Part shown: positions 32,201 through 44,200 of the stretch, piece after piece | Position numbering within the stretch: position 1 is the first letter of the stretch | How the letters are laid out: every line of letters starts with the position of its first letter | Assembly (NCBI RefSeq): GCF_963678635.1 | Contig: NC_087070.1 | Coordinates: 15,625,840-15,689,839, forward strand | DNA from: Symsagittifera roscoffensis | Lineage: Eukaryota; Xenacoelomorpha; Acoela; Convolutidae | DNA length: 64,000 bases | Reading direction: 5' to 3' | Translations under genes and position numbers: made by a program | The notes under the pieces: generated by a model | The model's database searches: none | Seen by the model: only the letters and a program-made list of their open reading frames with translations | Told to the model about the DNA's origin: nothing

Positions 32201-35200
32201 CTCCAATCATAAATTGTTCTGGAAATTCAAAAAGCTTAAAGGGCATCTTTTTTCTTTGAAATTCGAAAGTTGAGATTTTTTCAAGAAAGTGTTTTTTTTA
32301 TGTTTACTTGCGTTCATTACTCTGTCTTCGATAGTCTATGTTAAATGTGTCTTTCTCAATTTTCCAAATAACTCTTTAACAAACTGCGGTATCATTGGTT
32401 CGTATGTCTCGTTAATGTTGTTTTTTGATCCAGTTTTTTCTAGTTGGGTTCATGTTATCAAAAAAGCGCCAGCCATAAATTGTTCTTGAAATTTAACGAG
32501 TTTAAAGTGCATCAGTTTTTTTTTCTTCTTTGCTGATTTTTGTCGGATTACGTCCCGAAGGTAGGTTCGTTTTCTTTAAAGTCTTTTGTGAGCTCTTTGG
32601 AAAGTTTTTTTTTTATCCAGGTAGTTTTGTTCCAGGAATTTTTTGTCTTTTTTTGCTATTTTTTTAAAAACTTTTTTAACAAACAAAGGATTTGAAGTTT
32701 TTCAAGTTTTGATTTTGCTTTTCATTTGCTGGTAATCATCGTCATTCATTTTTGTTTCCCAAGTGATGCGAAGCTCTGCATCGCTGCTGCTAGTAAAATT
32801 CATCTTAAAAAATTTATTTACACTTGTGATTTACACTGTCTTGTAATTGGGAACGAGACTTTTTTTTCCCCGCAAACCAATTTTCTTACAATACTTTTAG
32901 AAATTTAAGTTGCTTTAGTCGTGAACTTTGGCAACTTCAAGAATGCTTTTCACTTGGTCTAGAAGTACCGCGGCTGCCTTCGCACCCTAAGGTCTAGGGT
33001 TCGAGTCCCGATCGGGCCTTGTTCTTTTTGCAGTATGTATGAAATTATGTATTTTTCGGGAAAATTAAATAGTTGGATTTTTCGTCGTCTGCTTTTGTTT
33101 TGTCGGCTTAGTGGGCACTAGGTCGAAACGTAAAATTTATTTAATGATGTTTGTTTTTTGGACTGTTTTTCTGAAATTTTTTTCTAAATTTAAAATCAAA
33201 TTTGTTACTTCCTTCTGATTTCCATGTGTTGCTAGTTTTCAATGCTGCGCTTAATGTGTATCTCAAGTGGTGCGGAGCTCTGCATCGCCTCTGGTCTAAA
33301 TGTATTTTGATATTTTAAACTGCAAAAAGTCTGAACTGATTTTTGCATTCTTTTTCCCCATGCAAATGGTAATTTTTCAAGGACGGAACTTGTGATTTTT
33401 GTAAATTGTATTGTGTTTTTTCAAGATGGTCAGCTGGAAAAGAGTCGGACGAATACTTAATGTCTAAATTAATTTACAATACAACTGACAGTGCAACTTA
33501 TTGTCTCATCTTTTGCATTTATTTGATTTGTCATTTTCCATATGTAAATATGTATTTCTCAATATTCGAAATATCTCGGGGGAGTAAATTCGGCCTATTA
33601 GTATTTGTGCCTATTAGCATGCCCATGTTAAAGAACGCAGTTGACTCGCGCACTATTTAAAGGTTTATGTACTGAAACTTGTTCACCCAAATAACGTGCT
33701 TTTTGCCGGTTGTTAAATTAGGTAAAATTAATTGTTAATTCCGCGAACGAATCAAGTGATTTTAAAAACTGAATTAAAATTTAGGCTAATTACACCTGCG
33801 AAAACAAGTGCATTGTAATCGGGAACGGGGGCTATTCTCATGCGCGAAGGACCGAATGCGCGAAAAATCTTGTGTGCGAAAAACCGAAAACAAAATTAGC
33901 CGAAAGTCAATTTTTAAAAGGAAGCAGTTGCCCTTAAATTAAAAAAAGTAAATGAAGAAACAGTTTGCTTCTTTCATTACGAAACCCTTGAAATGTAAAA
34001 TTTGTATTGTGATCTCAATACCCCAGTCCCTGGAAATGTTTACTTTCTTTCCAAATTTTAGATTACTGATATCTGATTGGCTAATTTATATTTTCGCGCA
34101 TTCGGACCTTCGCGCATGAGGGATTTCACCATCGGGAACTAGACTTTTTTTCCCCTTAAACAACTTTTCTTACAAATTTTCAACATGCTTTTTTATTGAA
34201 TCTTAACAACTTCCAAGTCCCTTCTCACTTAGTCTAGAGGTAACGCGTCGCCTTCGCATCCTGAGGTCCGGGGTTAGGATCCCCGTCGGACTTTGTTTTA
34301 TCATAATATATGCAATTGAAAGAAAAATTTTTGGTAAAAATTGATTTGTCGGATTTTCGTTTATCTGTTCAAGTTTTGTCGGCTTAGTATGTCGTCTAGC
34401 TATTTTTGATTGGAACAGTTCCTTGTTGATAAAAACATGTATATTAAATTTAAGGGATTCGCTCTTTTAACTTTTTTGAGACGATTTTCTAAAATTCTTG
34501 TTAAATTCTATTCTTTTGAAAACTTCGATTATCAAATTTTTAACCTAAACATCATTTTTCAACGCCTTAGAATTTTGGACAAATAAATTTTTTTTAGTCG
34601 ATTTCTTTCGGCAATTCCTTTGAACTTTCGGGTCTTTCCCAAAGTAGCCTCCCAGCCTATTAAGAAGATAATACGTTTTTTATAGAACCACCTCACTGAT
34701 TTAACTAATATGGGGGGACGGGGCTTTATTTTTATTTTGCTGGGGGAGGAACTATTATGAGAAATACTCGAAATTACGATTCACAAAGATGCCGATTGGT
34801 TTTTTCGTCAATCAAGGCGAAGTAAATGATTGGACCAAATGAGCAATCTCCCTCTAATTCAATTGTTGTTGTTGTTGTTGCCTAGGTGCCCGTAGTTTGG
34901 CCCTCCTCTTGTCCCTCATTTGTGGCTTCTTCTGTATCGAGTTGCAGGAAAGCAGCTGCTTCGATCGGGTTTTCCCAGAGTGCGTGGGGGGTGATTGTAG
35001 TCGGGTTTGCGCTGCACCTGAATAGGTGACCCGTTGTGTGGGTTTCTGAGTTGCACTGTGGGCATGTTTCTGGGGTTGATTCATCTAGTCTGTGTAGGTA
35101 GCTTTGTAGGAATGGGGAGTAGCCGCTCCGTAACTGGGCAAGGGTCCGTCTAGTACCTCTCGGCAGTCGTAATTCATCCTTGCTCAGTTTGGGGGCTGGT

Positions 35201-38200
35201 TCGTCGAGCACTTTGTTGTTGTCCCGGTTGTCTAGGGCGTCTTTGACCTCATTTGTGTGCACTTTTTTGAGGAGCCCTCTGTAGTCCTCTTCGGTAACGT
35301 GCGTGTCGTCGTCTTCTTCTGAATCGGATGTTTCGAGGAGTGCAGTGATGTACCTCTCGTACCTGCTGAAGAGCGTTTCCTTCATGTTTCTGGGCGGTTC
35401 CGGTCGGTCTAGCAGCCTGTTGCCAGGGTGTCCTTCGAGATGATGGGCTAGCTGGTGCTGGACTGCTTTCATACGAATATGCCGCCTGACAGGTAGAATT
35501 TTCGTCTCGTCGTGCAGGTGCTGGATAGCGGTCATCGTGGTGCATCCTGTGGCCACTCTTAGGGCTGAGTTTTGGACTTTCTGCAGCGTTTCTACGTGGG
35601 TCTGTGCAGCGATCGGAGTCCAGACTGGTGATGCGTACTCTAAGACGGGCCTGATGAAGGCTTGGTAGGCTACTATGAGGGTTTCCTTGCTCTGTCCCCA
35701 GGTAGTTCCTGCCAGCGCTTTCAAGATATTCACTCTGCTCCTTCCTCTAGCTGCGGCTAGTTTGCAGTGTGGGCCGAATGTCAGGGCTGTATCGAAGGTG
35801 ACGCCTAGTATTTTTGGTGTTTTCGCTAGAATGAGGGCTTTCCCGTTGATCTTCACGTCTGGTGTGATTTTGTGTTCTTTGGTGCTGGGCGTGAAGAGCG
35901 TGACGGAACATTTCGGTGTTGAAATCTCCAAATCTCTAGAGTCTAGAAAATTGCAGAGCGTCGTCAGGTAGCTGTTGATGTCTTTGCTTAGTGTCTCTAT
36001 GTCGGTCCCAAGGGCGAAAACTGTGAAGTCGTCAGCATAGGATACTAAGAAAATTGTCGGTGGAGGCATTGGAGCATCTGCCACGTAGAAATTGAACAGC
36101 GTAGGAGCCACAACCGATCCTTGTGGAACTCCAAATCTGACAATACGACTGCTTGACACCGTGTCTCTGAACAGTGTGCGGGCCTGTCTACCGTGCAGGT
36201 ACGTGGCTAACCAGCGTACAAGTGCTCCTGGAAGCGTGGAATCGTTAATCAGCTTGAGGAGGGTAGCGTGACACACAGTATCGAAAGCTTTCGAGAGGTC
36301 TAATGCAACGAGAACAGTACGGGCAGCGGGTTTTCGTTGATTGAAGCCGTCTGTGATTACAGTTGATAGCTCATTGAGCGCTGTGACTGTTGAGTGTCGC
36401 GGTCTGAAGCCGTGTTGATGTTCTGCCGTCTTGAGGTGTTTCTGGAGTATCGGGAGAAGGCACTTCTCGAGTATCTTGACTGCGGGGCAAAGAAGTGATA
36501 TCGGCCGGTACGAGGCACTCTCATTGGCGGGTTTTCCTGGCTTCAGTAGTGGAATAATGATAGAAGTCTTCCAGATGGCGGGTATTTGACTTCTTGAAAT
36601 CGACAGGTTGAACGTGCTCGTCAGATGTTCTATGGCTTTGGGTCCCAGGTGTTTAAGATGGATCATTGTGATGCCATCTGGGCCTGTGGCTTTCGAGTTT
36701 TTCGCTTTCTTCAGTGCCTTGATCACCTGGGTTGTGGTGATTGTCGGATGGTCTTCGAGGGACCTGTTTTGGATACTCTTGGTGATGGTCCTGTAGGCTT
36801 GCGACGTCGTGTGGGGCCTCGGGGTGGTGAACTGCTTGTTGAATCTGTGTGCCAGGTCTTTTGCGGAGGTGAACGTCTTCTTCCTCTTTTTCCCCTTGAA
36901 CTTGATAGGCTGGTTTCTCCGCTGTTTGCTCGTCTTGTTGTCCAGCGCTTTTATCGTCCTCCAAAGTTTTGCTGCGTCGGTCCGGTGGTCGAAACTGCTG
37001 ACGAACTCCCTCCATTTGGCTGTTTTGCTCTGTCGGATGGCCATTTGAATGCGGTTGTTCAGAATCTCGATCTCCGGTGAAGTCGGGTCATGAGAGCGGA
37101 TGTTGTCACGCTCGATGATCCATCTGGAAGCTGACTCCGGAAGCTGACTCCTGAATTCAATTCAGGGTGGAGATCGTTCACTTGGTTTGAAGCAATCTTT
37201 TTTAGCTAATCAGAATTGCAAGCTAGGTTACTGTTGAAGTTTGCAGCTCGCTTTCTGAGGGGTGATCGTTCATTTGGTTAATTTAGGGGGGGGGGGGGTT
37301 GTTTGGGTCAAAAGCGGCCAATATCCTAATAACTAGCGATTTTTTCGAAAATTTGGACCATACATTTTATACTGTCAAATCATTTTATCTGTTTTGCTGT
37401 GTAATTTGTAGCTGCTGGTTGTCTGTATCTGGCCTGCCGCAATGAGCAGATCCCCCTTCTTCTTCTGGACTTCAGTGACCAGCTGGAAGAGACGGTGGTT
37501 GACCTGAGTCAGATGTACATCAGGATAGCAAGGGAGTTGTGCATCAATCCACCCTCTGCTGATCCATGCATTTACATCGAACGATTCTGCGAAAAGTAAA
37601 AGGCCATTTTCATAATCCACGGCATATTTTTGTTCGACTTGCATGTAGTAGTTGTAGAAAACTTCAATTTCTGGCTAAGGGAACCATCGATCATAAAATT
37701 AATGAGAACAAATTATGGCCCTTCATTGAAAATAAAAACTTAAGAAAATTAAAAAATGAAATAAGACAAAATATATTGTTAAAGCAATGCATTGACGATA
37801 TCTACATTTTAAATACCAGATACCGAATTGTAACAATTTTTCAGTGGATCGTAACATGTAGTTCATTCTATCCACATTAGTGTGTGTACATTCTTAATTT
37901 TTAAAAAAGTTTCATGCAACACAAAGATAATTAAATTGTCAAATGGTTAGCTAATAGAAACTTAATCTGAAATAAACATAAAATATTTCAAGAGATAAGC
38001 CTGAGTGAAAGACAAAATATAAAATGTGCATTACACGTTAATCTTTCGGCTAAAATATTTGTTTTCATTTTTCTTTTTTTAAACTTTTGATCTAGTTATG
38101 AGTTATATTGTGCTGATTGCATTTATCCGGACAAAAACATTAAACTAGAAACTTGAAACGCGTTTTTTTTTTCAAATTGGGCTGAGTTTAGTTCAGAAAT

Positions 38201-41200
38201 GATGAAGACCAAACTTGCTTAAAGTAGAATTAATATAGTGAAATTTGTTTTGCGAAATTGGAGCCGAAAAATTTTACCCCAAAAATGGATCATTTTTGGC
38301 TTTTTTAGCCAATCAAAAAAATGCCAAATCTATTTGGTCGATCACTGACTTAATTATATCAAAATTAGCTTCTTACGTATCTCAACAAACTTTCAGAAGG
38401 ATATAATCTCAAAAAATTGAGGAGTTCGTTCAAAAATTGTTTTTAAATAAAAAAACTGGTGTTTTATATAGTAAAAACAACCTTTTCTGTCTATCAAACA
38501 AAATTAAATTAATTTACACTTTGTTTTGGAGAATATATTCCTCTAAGTTTCTTGGGTTTTGGGATTCGTATGAGGCGAATTTTGATATAATTAGGTCAGT
38601 CATCGACCAAGTAGCTTTTGCGTAATTTTTGATTGACTAAATAAGCCAAAAATGATCCATTTGTGGAGTAAAATGTTGGGCCCGAATTTCGCAAAACATA
38701 TTGCACCATGTTATTACTTTAAATTTTAAGAGAGTTTTGTTTTCATCATTTTTTAAACCTTTAATCAATCCAATTTGAGAAAAATGCGTTTGTAATTTGA
38801 GTTAAATGCGTTTTGTCCGGATAATTTAAATCAGCACTAGTATAAGGAACCACGTGTATAACACTATTGAATCGCTTTTGCTGTTCCAGATTGGATTTCG
38901 GTCAGGAGACGAAGGATGTGTCTATGACCTCGATGCGGATTCTCTCTCGCATGAAGAGGGACTGGATAGCCGCTGGCAGGAGACCTTTTGGTCTGTGCGG
39001 GGCCAGTATTTACATGGGTAAGAACAAACAAAAAAAAACAATCACTGAAACAGCTAGTTATAACTAGAGATGCAACCGGAATTGATTTTGCCGGAATTCC
39101 GGAACCGGAATTACTAACTGCCGGATTCCGGAATTCGTTTATAGTGCTGATGAATAATGATATGTTCCCGTTGCTACAACATCGAAGGGTCAAGATACAA
39201 CCCAGCCAACTATTCAGATGGCGTTCCAGGCAACTAAAAAATGGAGTTTTCACCATGAAAATGCAAAAAAAATCCATGTGTTGATTGGCAAAATGATTGC
39301 AACTGACTGCCAACCACTGTCTATGGCTACGGATAGAGGATCCAGCAACGTCATCTCCGTTAAACGGAACAGACTGACTCCGGAGTTTTCGGGAAAATAG
39401 GATTTACTCCATGATAGCATTCCACTTTTGAATCAATAATTCAAATGTTTGAAAGTTCGTTTTTTTGATTGGAAATGATAGTAAAATTGAGCACAAAATT
39501 CCGGTATTTTCCGGTGTTTTTTTACCGGATTCCGGAACCGGAATTCACTGTAAAATCAGCCGGAATTCCGGAATACGGCGCATCTCTAGTAATAACTCAT
39601 AGCTGTAATTTGAATTTTTAATTCAATTCAAGGCATCCGAAGCTTTGTGTTATAATACGTGGCCAAATTTTTTTTTCAAATTCAAGTCACACATTTCATT
39701 GCGCAGCTTATATTTTTGGATTTGAACAGTTTGACCTGTAATTAAAGAGCATTTGTTGTTGTTGCTGTTTTCCCCCAACAGAGGAGCGTGAAAAGCATGA
39801 GTGACTGCTTAGTTAGCGTTGCGATTATTACCCAGATAATTTTACCTGGTAGATTTGTTTAGAAATATTTTGGATTTTTCGCTCGTCCGCGAAGTACATG
39901 TTCGCTTCTGTTAAATATTCCAAGATGAAACTGGCGAGAAAAAAGTCAAGCTGCCGTATCATGCGAGGTGTTTGCTTAATTTCATCTTTATTGCAGGTGC
40001 TAAACTACATGGCTTTGACCGGAGTCTGGCGGAGATTGTGAAAGTGGTGGGCGCTCAAGCGGGCACAATGACCAAGAGGTTGAAGGAGTTCGCCAAGACA
40101 GCCTCCAGCAAACTGACAATCGAAGAGTTCTACTTGGTCGACCTTGAAGTAAATATGTAGATTGCACCAATTGTTTATTAAGATCAACCTTTTTTAAACA
40201 TCAGTTTCTAACGCGCTCTATAGTTTTGTCAGTCTAAAGGTTCCCAAAAGATTGCTCTATTAAAAGCTTATATTGCTACTTGAGAAAAATTTCAACAGTT
40301 GCTCAGTCAAAAATGCTTATCGTTAATTTGTTTTCAAGGCAGGGTTGGGAAAACCAGGCAAAAAAAAACACGTTCTAAAGCAAAAAAAAACAGTGCTTTA
40401 TTTACACTTGCGAAGCGAGTGTATTAGTACGAATCTTCTTTTTTTCCAACCTAAGTCGCAAATAATGGTGCCAATTTAAGGGCATCTTAAAGCTTTTTCA
40501 TAGCATGAGCTTTGACATTTGAATAGTAGTAAGTTAACACAGTCGATGCGTTTTTAATTAATCAAGTTAAGCGAAAAAAGTTATTTATTTCAAACAACAA
40601 CAACAACATGAAATTTCGATTTCAGAAATTTTCTAACTCAATATATCTCGCAATTTTTTCAGCTGCATAATTTATACGTAATGTTTTTAGCCACTTTTAT
40701 ATGCTACTGCTTTGCGATTTGTTCCATGCAAAGTTAGTGTGGATGCCTTCAGTTTGTTATATTCCAAATTATTAAATGCAAAATTGAGCATATACAAGGC
40801 AATTCATTAGCATATATAGCTGCTTTATTCGAGACTAGTGTTTGTCAGGTGTTACGCTTGCGTAGCTAAGTGGATAGTGTGTGAGACTCAAAATCTCTTG
40901 ATTGCAGTAGGTTGCAGATCGAATTCTAAACCTAGCCGAGTTTTTGCTAATTCGAGGCTTATTTCTACTCTTTCTTATTTCACTTGATAGAGCTGCTTTT
41001 TGATCGTGTTCTCGCAAGTGTTTGCGAAGCGCAGCTTCGCCTCTGTGTTTAAAATGCTCGCTCTGCGGTATTAGAAAGATTTCACTCAACGACAGGAAAT
41101 GACTTATGAAAAGTTAAAATACCTAATTGGAGGCTGAAAAATGTGGAAAACTTGAATTCTCTACCGCGAACTGACCAAACTGTGAAAAAAACCAATGAAG

Positions 41201-44200
41201 CATGTTTTTTAAGAGTAATGAGCGTTATTAAAAACGCGCTGTTGAATTAATTGTTTCGATTAAAAAAAATCTTTTTTCCACAGCACTATTCAAAGATAAG
41301 CTGCTGACACTCGTTACTGTAGATGATGATCGCATAGAATCTTCCAAGAGGTGTTTTGGTCTCTATTATCGGATTTTTTTTATTGAATAAAAGTCTGTAA
41401 ATTCCCTCCTTCTGTGAATTTTTACATTTTTCACGTCCGATTGTAATGAAATTTGAGGTGCGCTCACATTAACAATAATCCAAACATATTCTCTCTACGG
41501 GTGAAGCCAGAAAAAATAGATGCACTCCACATCACGCAGATTTAATTTCAGGAGGAGCATGATCCGCCTTCATTCCACGAAATGCGCGCTAAACGCGGAA
41601 TTAATTTCCCAGAGTTCAACGAGGAAGAGTTTCAGCGTCTGGACACAGAGATAGAACGTAATATTGAACTTTGCAAATCACAGAAGCACAGTCTTACCAA
41701 ATTAGATTCTGTGCTCGGAAGGCATTCAGGTTAGTACAACTCATAAACTAGTGACATTATTGAATTTAAAAAAAAAACTTGAAAGATTAAGTATTTTTCA
41801 TTTTCTGCTCATTGCGAGGTTGTGCATTTTATAGCAGCAATGGTACAAGTGCCTTGATATGGCTTTGTCTTAGCTTTATTATCAAATTAATTGATTTTTA
41901 AAAATTAATTTAGATGACTGGCGTATTGTTTAGGCTCGAGATTAAGAAACGTTATCAAATCCGAGTGAAGACTTTTTCGGGTTGCTATTTTTTTTTCTAT
42001 AAAGGAAGTTTTCCGCGTGACAAAAATTCTTTCATTTGTATGCTTATTTTTGTCGGCTTAATTGCCACCCCGACGAATTTGCCTACGAATTAAGCCTTAT
42101 TTGCTGCTTTTGAAAATCTTATAAATGTATTCCGGTTATGTGCTAATAATTGTCTTCCAAAAAATGTAGGCGAGTTTCTCGATATGTTAACTCTTGCTGT
42201 TACCAAGCGTTATTAAATTAGAATATAGTTTTTTTCGGGTTAACAACTTGTTTAGCAGAATCAGTTGGTATTTTCGTTCATAATGAACTCAAGTTTCTAA
42301 GCGGCTCCGGCACACTTAGTTTGAAGGTAACGAATACGCCTGGGACGGCAAAGTCCTGGGCTCGAATCTGACCAGGACCTGTTTCTTTTTTTTTCAAACG
42401 GGAAATTGTCCGTTTCAAAAAAATTGTCGGCTGATTATTTGTATGCTTATGTTTTATCGGCTTAGTTGCCACATCTTAGAATTGTTTGCTGTATGCAGTT
42501 TTCATTGTAGTTGCTTCTTAAGTTTTCTCTTGCTCCTGCAATTTGTAATTCTACTAACCTTGATTTCGTATATTTTCCTGTTTCTATTTTTTTCGCTTAA
42601 GAACTTTTTTGGCCTAAATAATTTCGGCTTAGATTTTATCGGCTTACTCGCCTATTTTTGAATCGTTCGAGGGAACCATAGCTTGTATGCTTTCATCCGA
42701 AATGAACAAAACGTTAAAATAGGATTTATAATTCCAAGTTTTTCTTGACAACAATCTGCTTAAAAACCTAGCACCAAACAGACTTAGTTAGTTTTTTTCA
42801 GTTTCAGGAGAAATTAGAAAATAAGTCTTGAGTCTCAAGCGGGTCTTTATAGCCTTTCAAAAGGTAATCGGTCAATCAGTTAACCATTTAATCCTAACTA
42901 GAACCGACCGCAAAGTTTTCAAACGTGCGCTCTTTGATTGCTAGTTGCCAGTTAATGGCCAATCAGTAGGCGAGCGTAAATTCATGCATTTATAAACAAA
43001 AGCAGGTGAATTTTTTTCTTTTGCTTTGTTTGTTTTTGTTCTGAATGTCGAAAAAAGTGACACTTATTTGTTCTCGGGGTATTATTTTTGTCCCTTCGAT
43101 TTTTTAACTAGCCATTTTTGACGGAATTCTTTTTGAGTCAGCCAAAAGGTATCCCTGTTTTAACATCTTAAAAAAATTCTCCTATCTTAGAACTTCTTAT
43201 AAAAACTTCTTTCAAAAATCAAAAAAAAAATTGCCGAAAAAGTGTTTCTATAATTTAAAAACAGGTAAAAATCAATGAAAGAAAATTTTCGTTTCTTTTC
43301 CAAATTTATGCATGTAAACCGTTTCAGAAAGTATTTTCTACGCTTGAGATTAGCAAGTGTTATCAAACTGGAATATATACTTTTTCGGATTAAAAACTAG
43401 TTTAACCGAATCACTTGAATCAATTAGTAGCTTGCTTTATTAATGAAGTTAATTTTTATGAAAATGTGGGTCCAGTAGTGTGGTGGTAAATATCAAAGAG
43501 CGGGGATATGTCGCGAAAGATCAAATGTTGGAATCCGAGACCATGCCAGTTTTTTTACGAGCCGATGAACATAGTTAAGACTCTTGGAAGAGTCGATGAG
43601 TTTTTCGTTTTTTTTTGCAGCAAATGTCTTAAAATTTATGCAGGCTCAAGTTTACTTTTTCGCGGTTTGACTTTTTAAATCCTTGCGATGAGCAAGGGTA
43701 TTGCAATCGGGTACTGTACGTTTTTGTTTTTTGAATTTTTGACTTCGTCGCTTTCGGTTCATTTTTTGTTGGCTTAGTTTCCGCTTTGTTTTTATCATCC
43801 AACTACATCGCTTATTTGAATAAAATTTACGTAGGTTAAATATAATTTACGTAGGAAGGCTAAATACATTTTTGAATAAAGGTTGTAAATATACAACGTA
43901 ATTTTTAAAACTTCTTGTTAATCAATTTTTCGACCAAATTTATCGCCTTTAATGCTCAATTTTTTTAAAAATAATAATTCTTTTTTTCTTCAATTATTTA
44001 ACTTTTCTTTTTTGTTTTTTATTCAAGAGGCTAAATGTAAACTATGTAAATCATCAGCTTTATTACACGCTAAAATTTTCTCGTAAACAAACAAACAATA
44101 TGATTTTTTCTGTCGGAAATTTTTTTGAATTTAGTTTTCAATTTTTCGGATTTATGGTTTCTGATTGTTTTTGTTCTGAAAATGCGTGCAGCTAGTCTTA

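Noticed and set aside
37375-37644. Minus-strand protein of 89 residues
   Set aside because: It is the antisense shadow of BRF1 exon 4, whose sense reading is strongly conserved.
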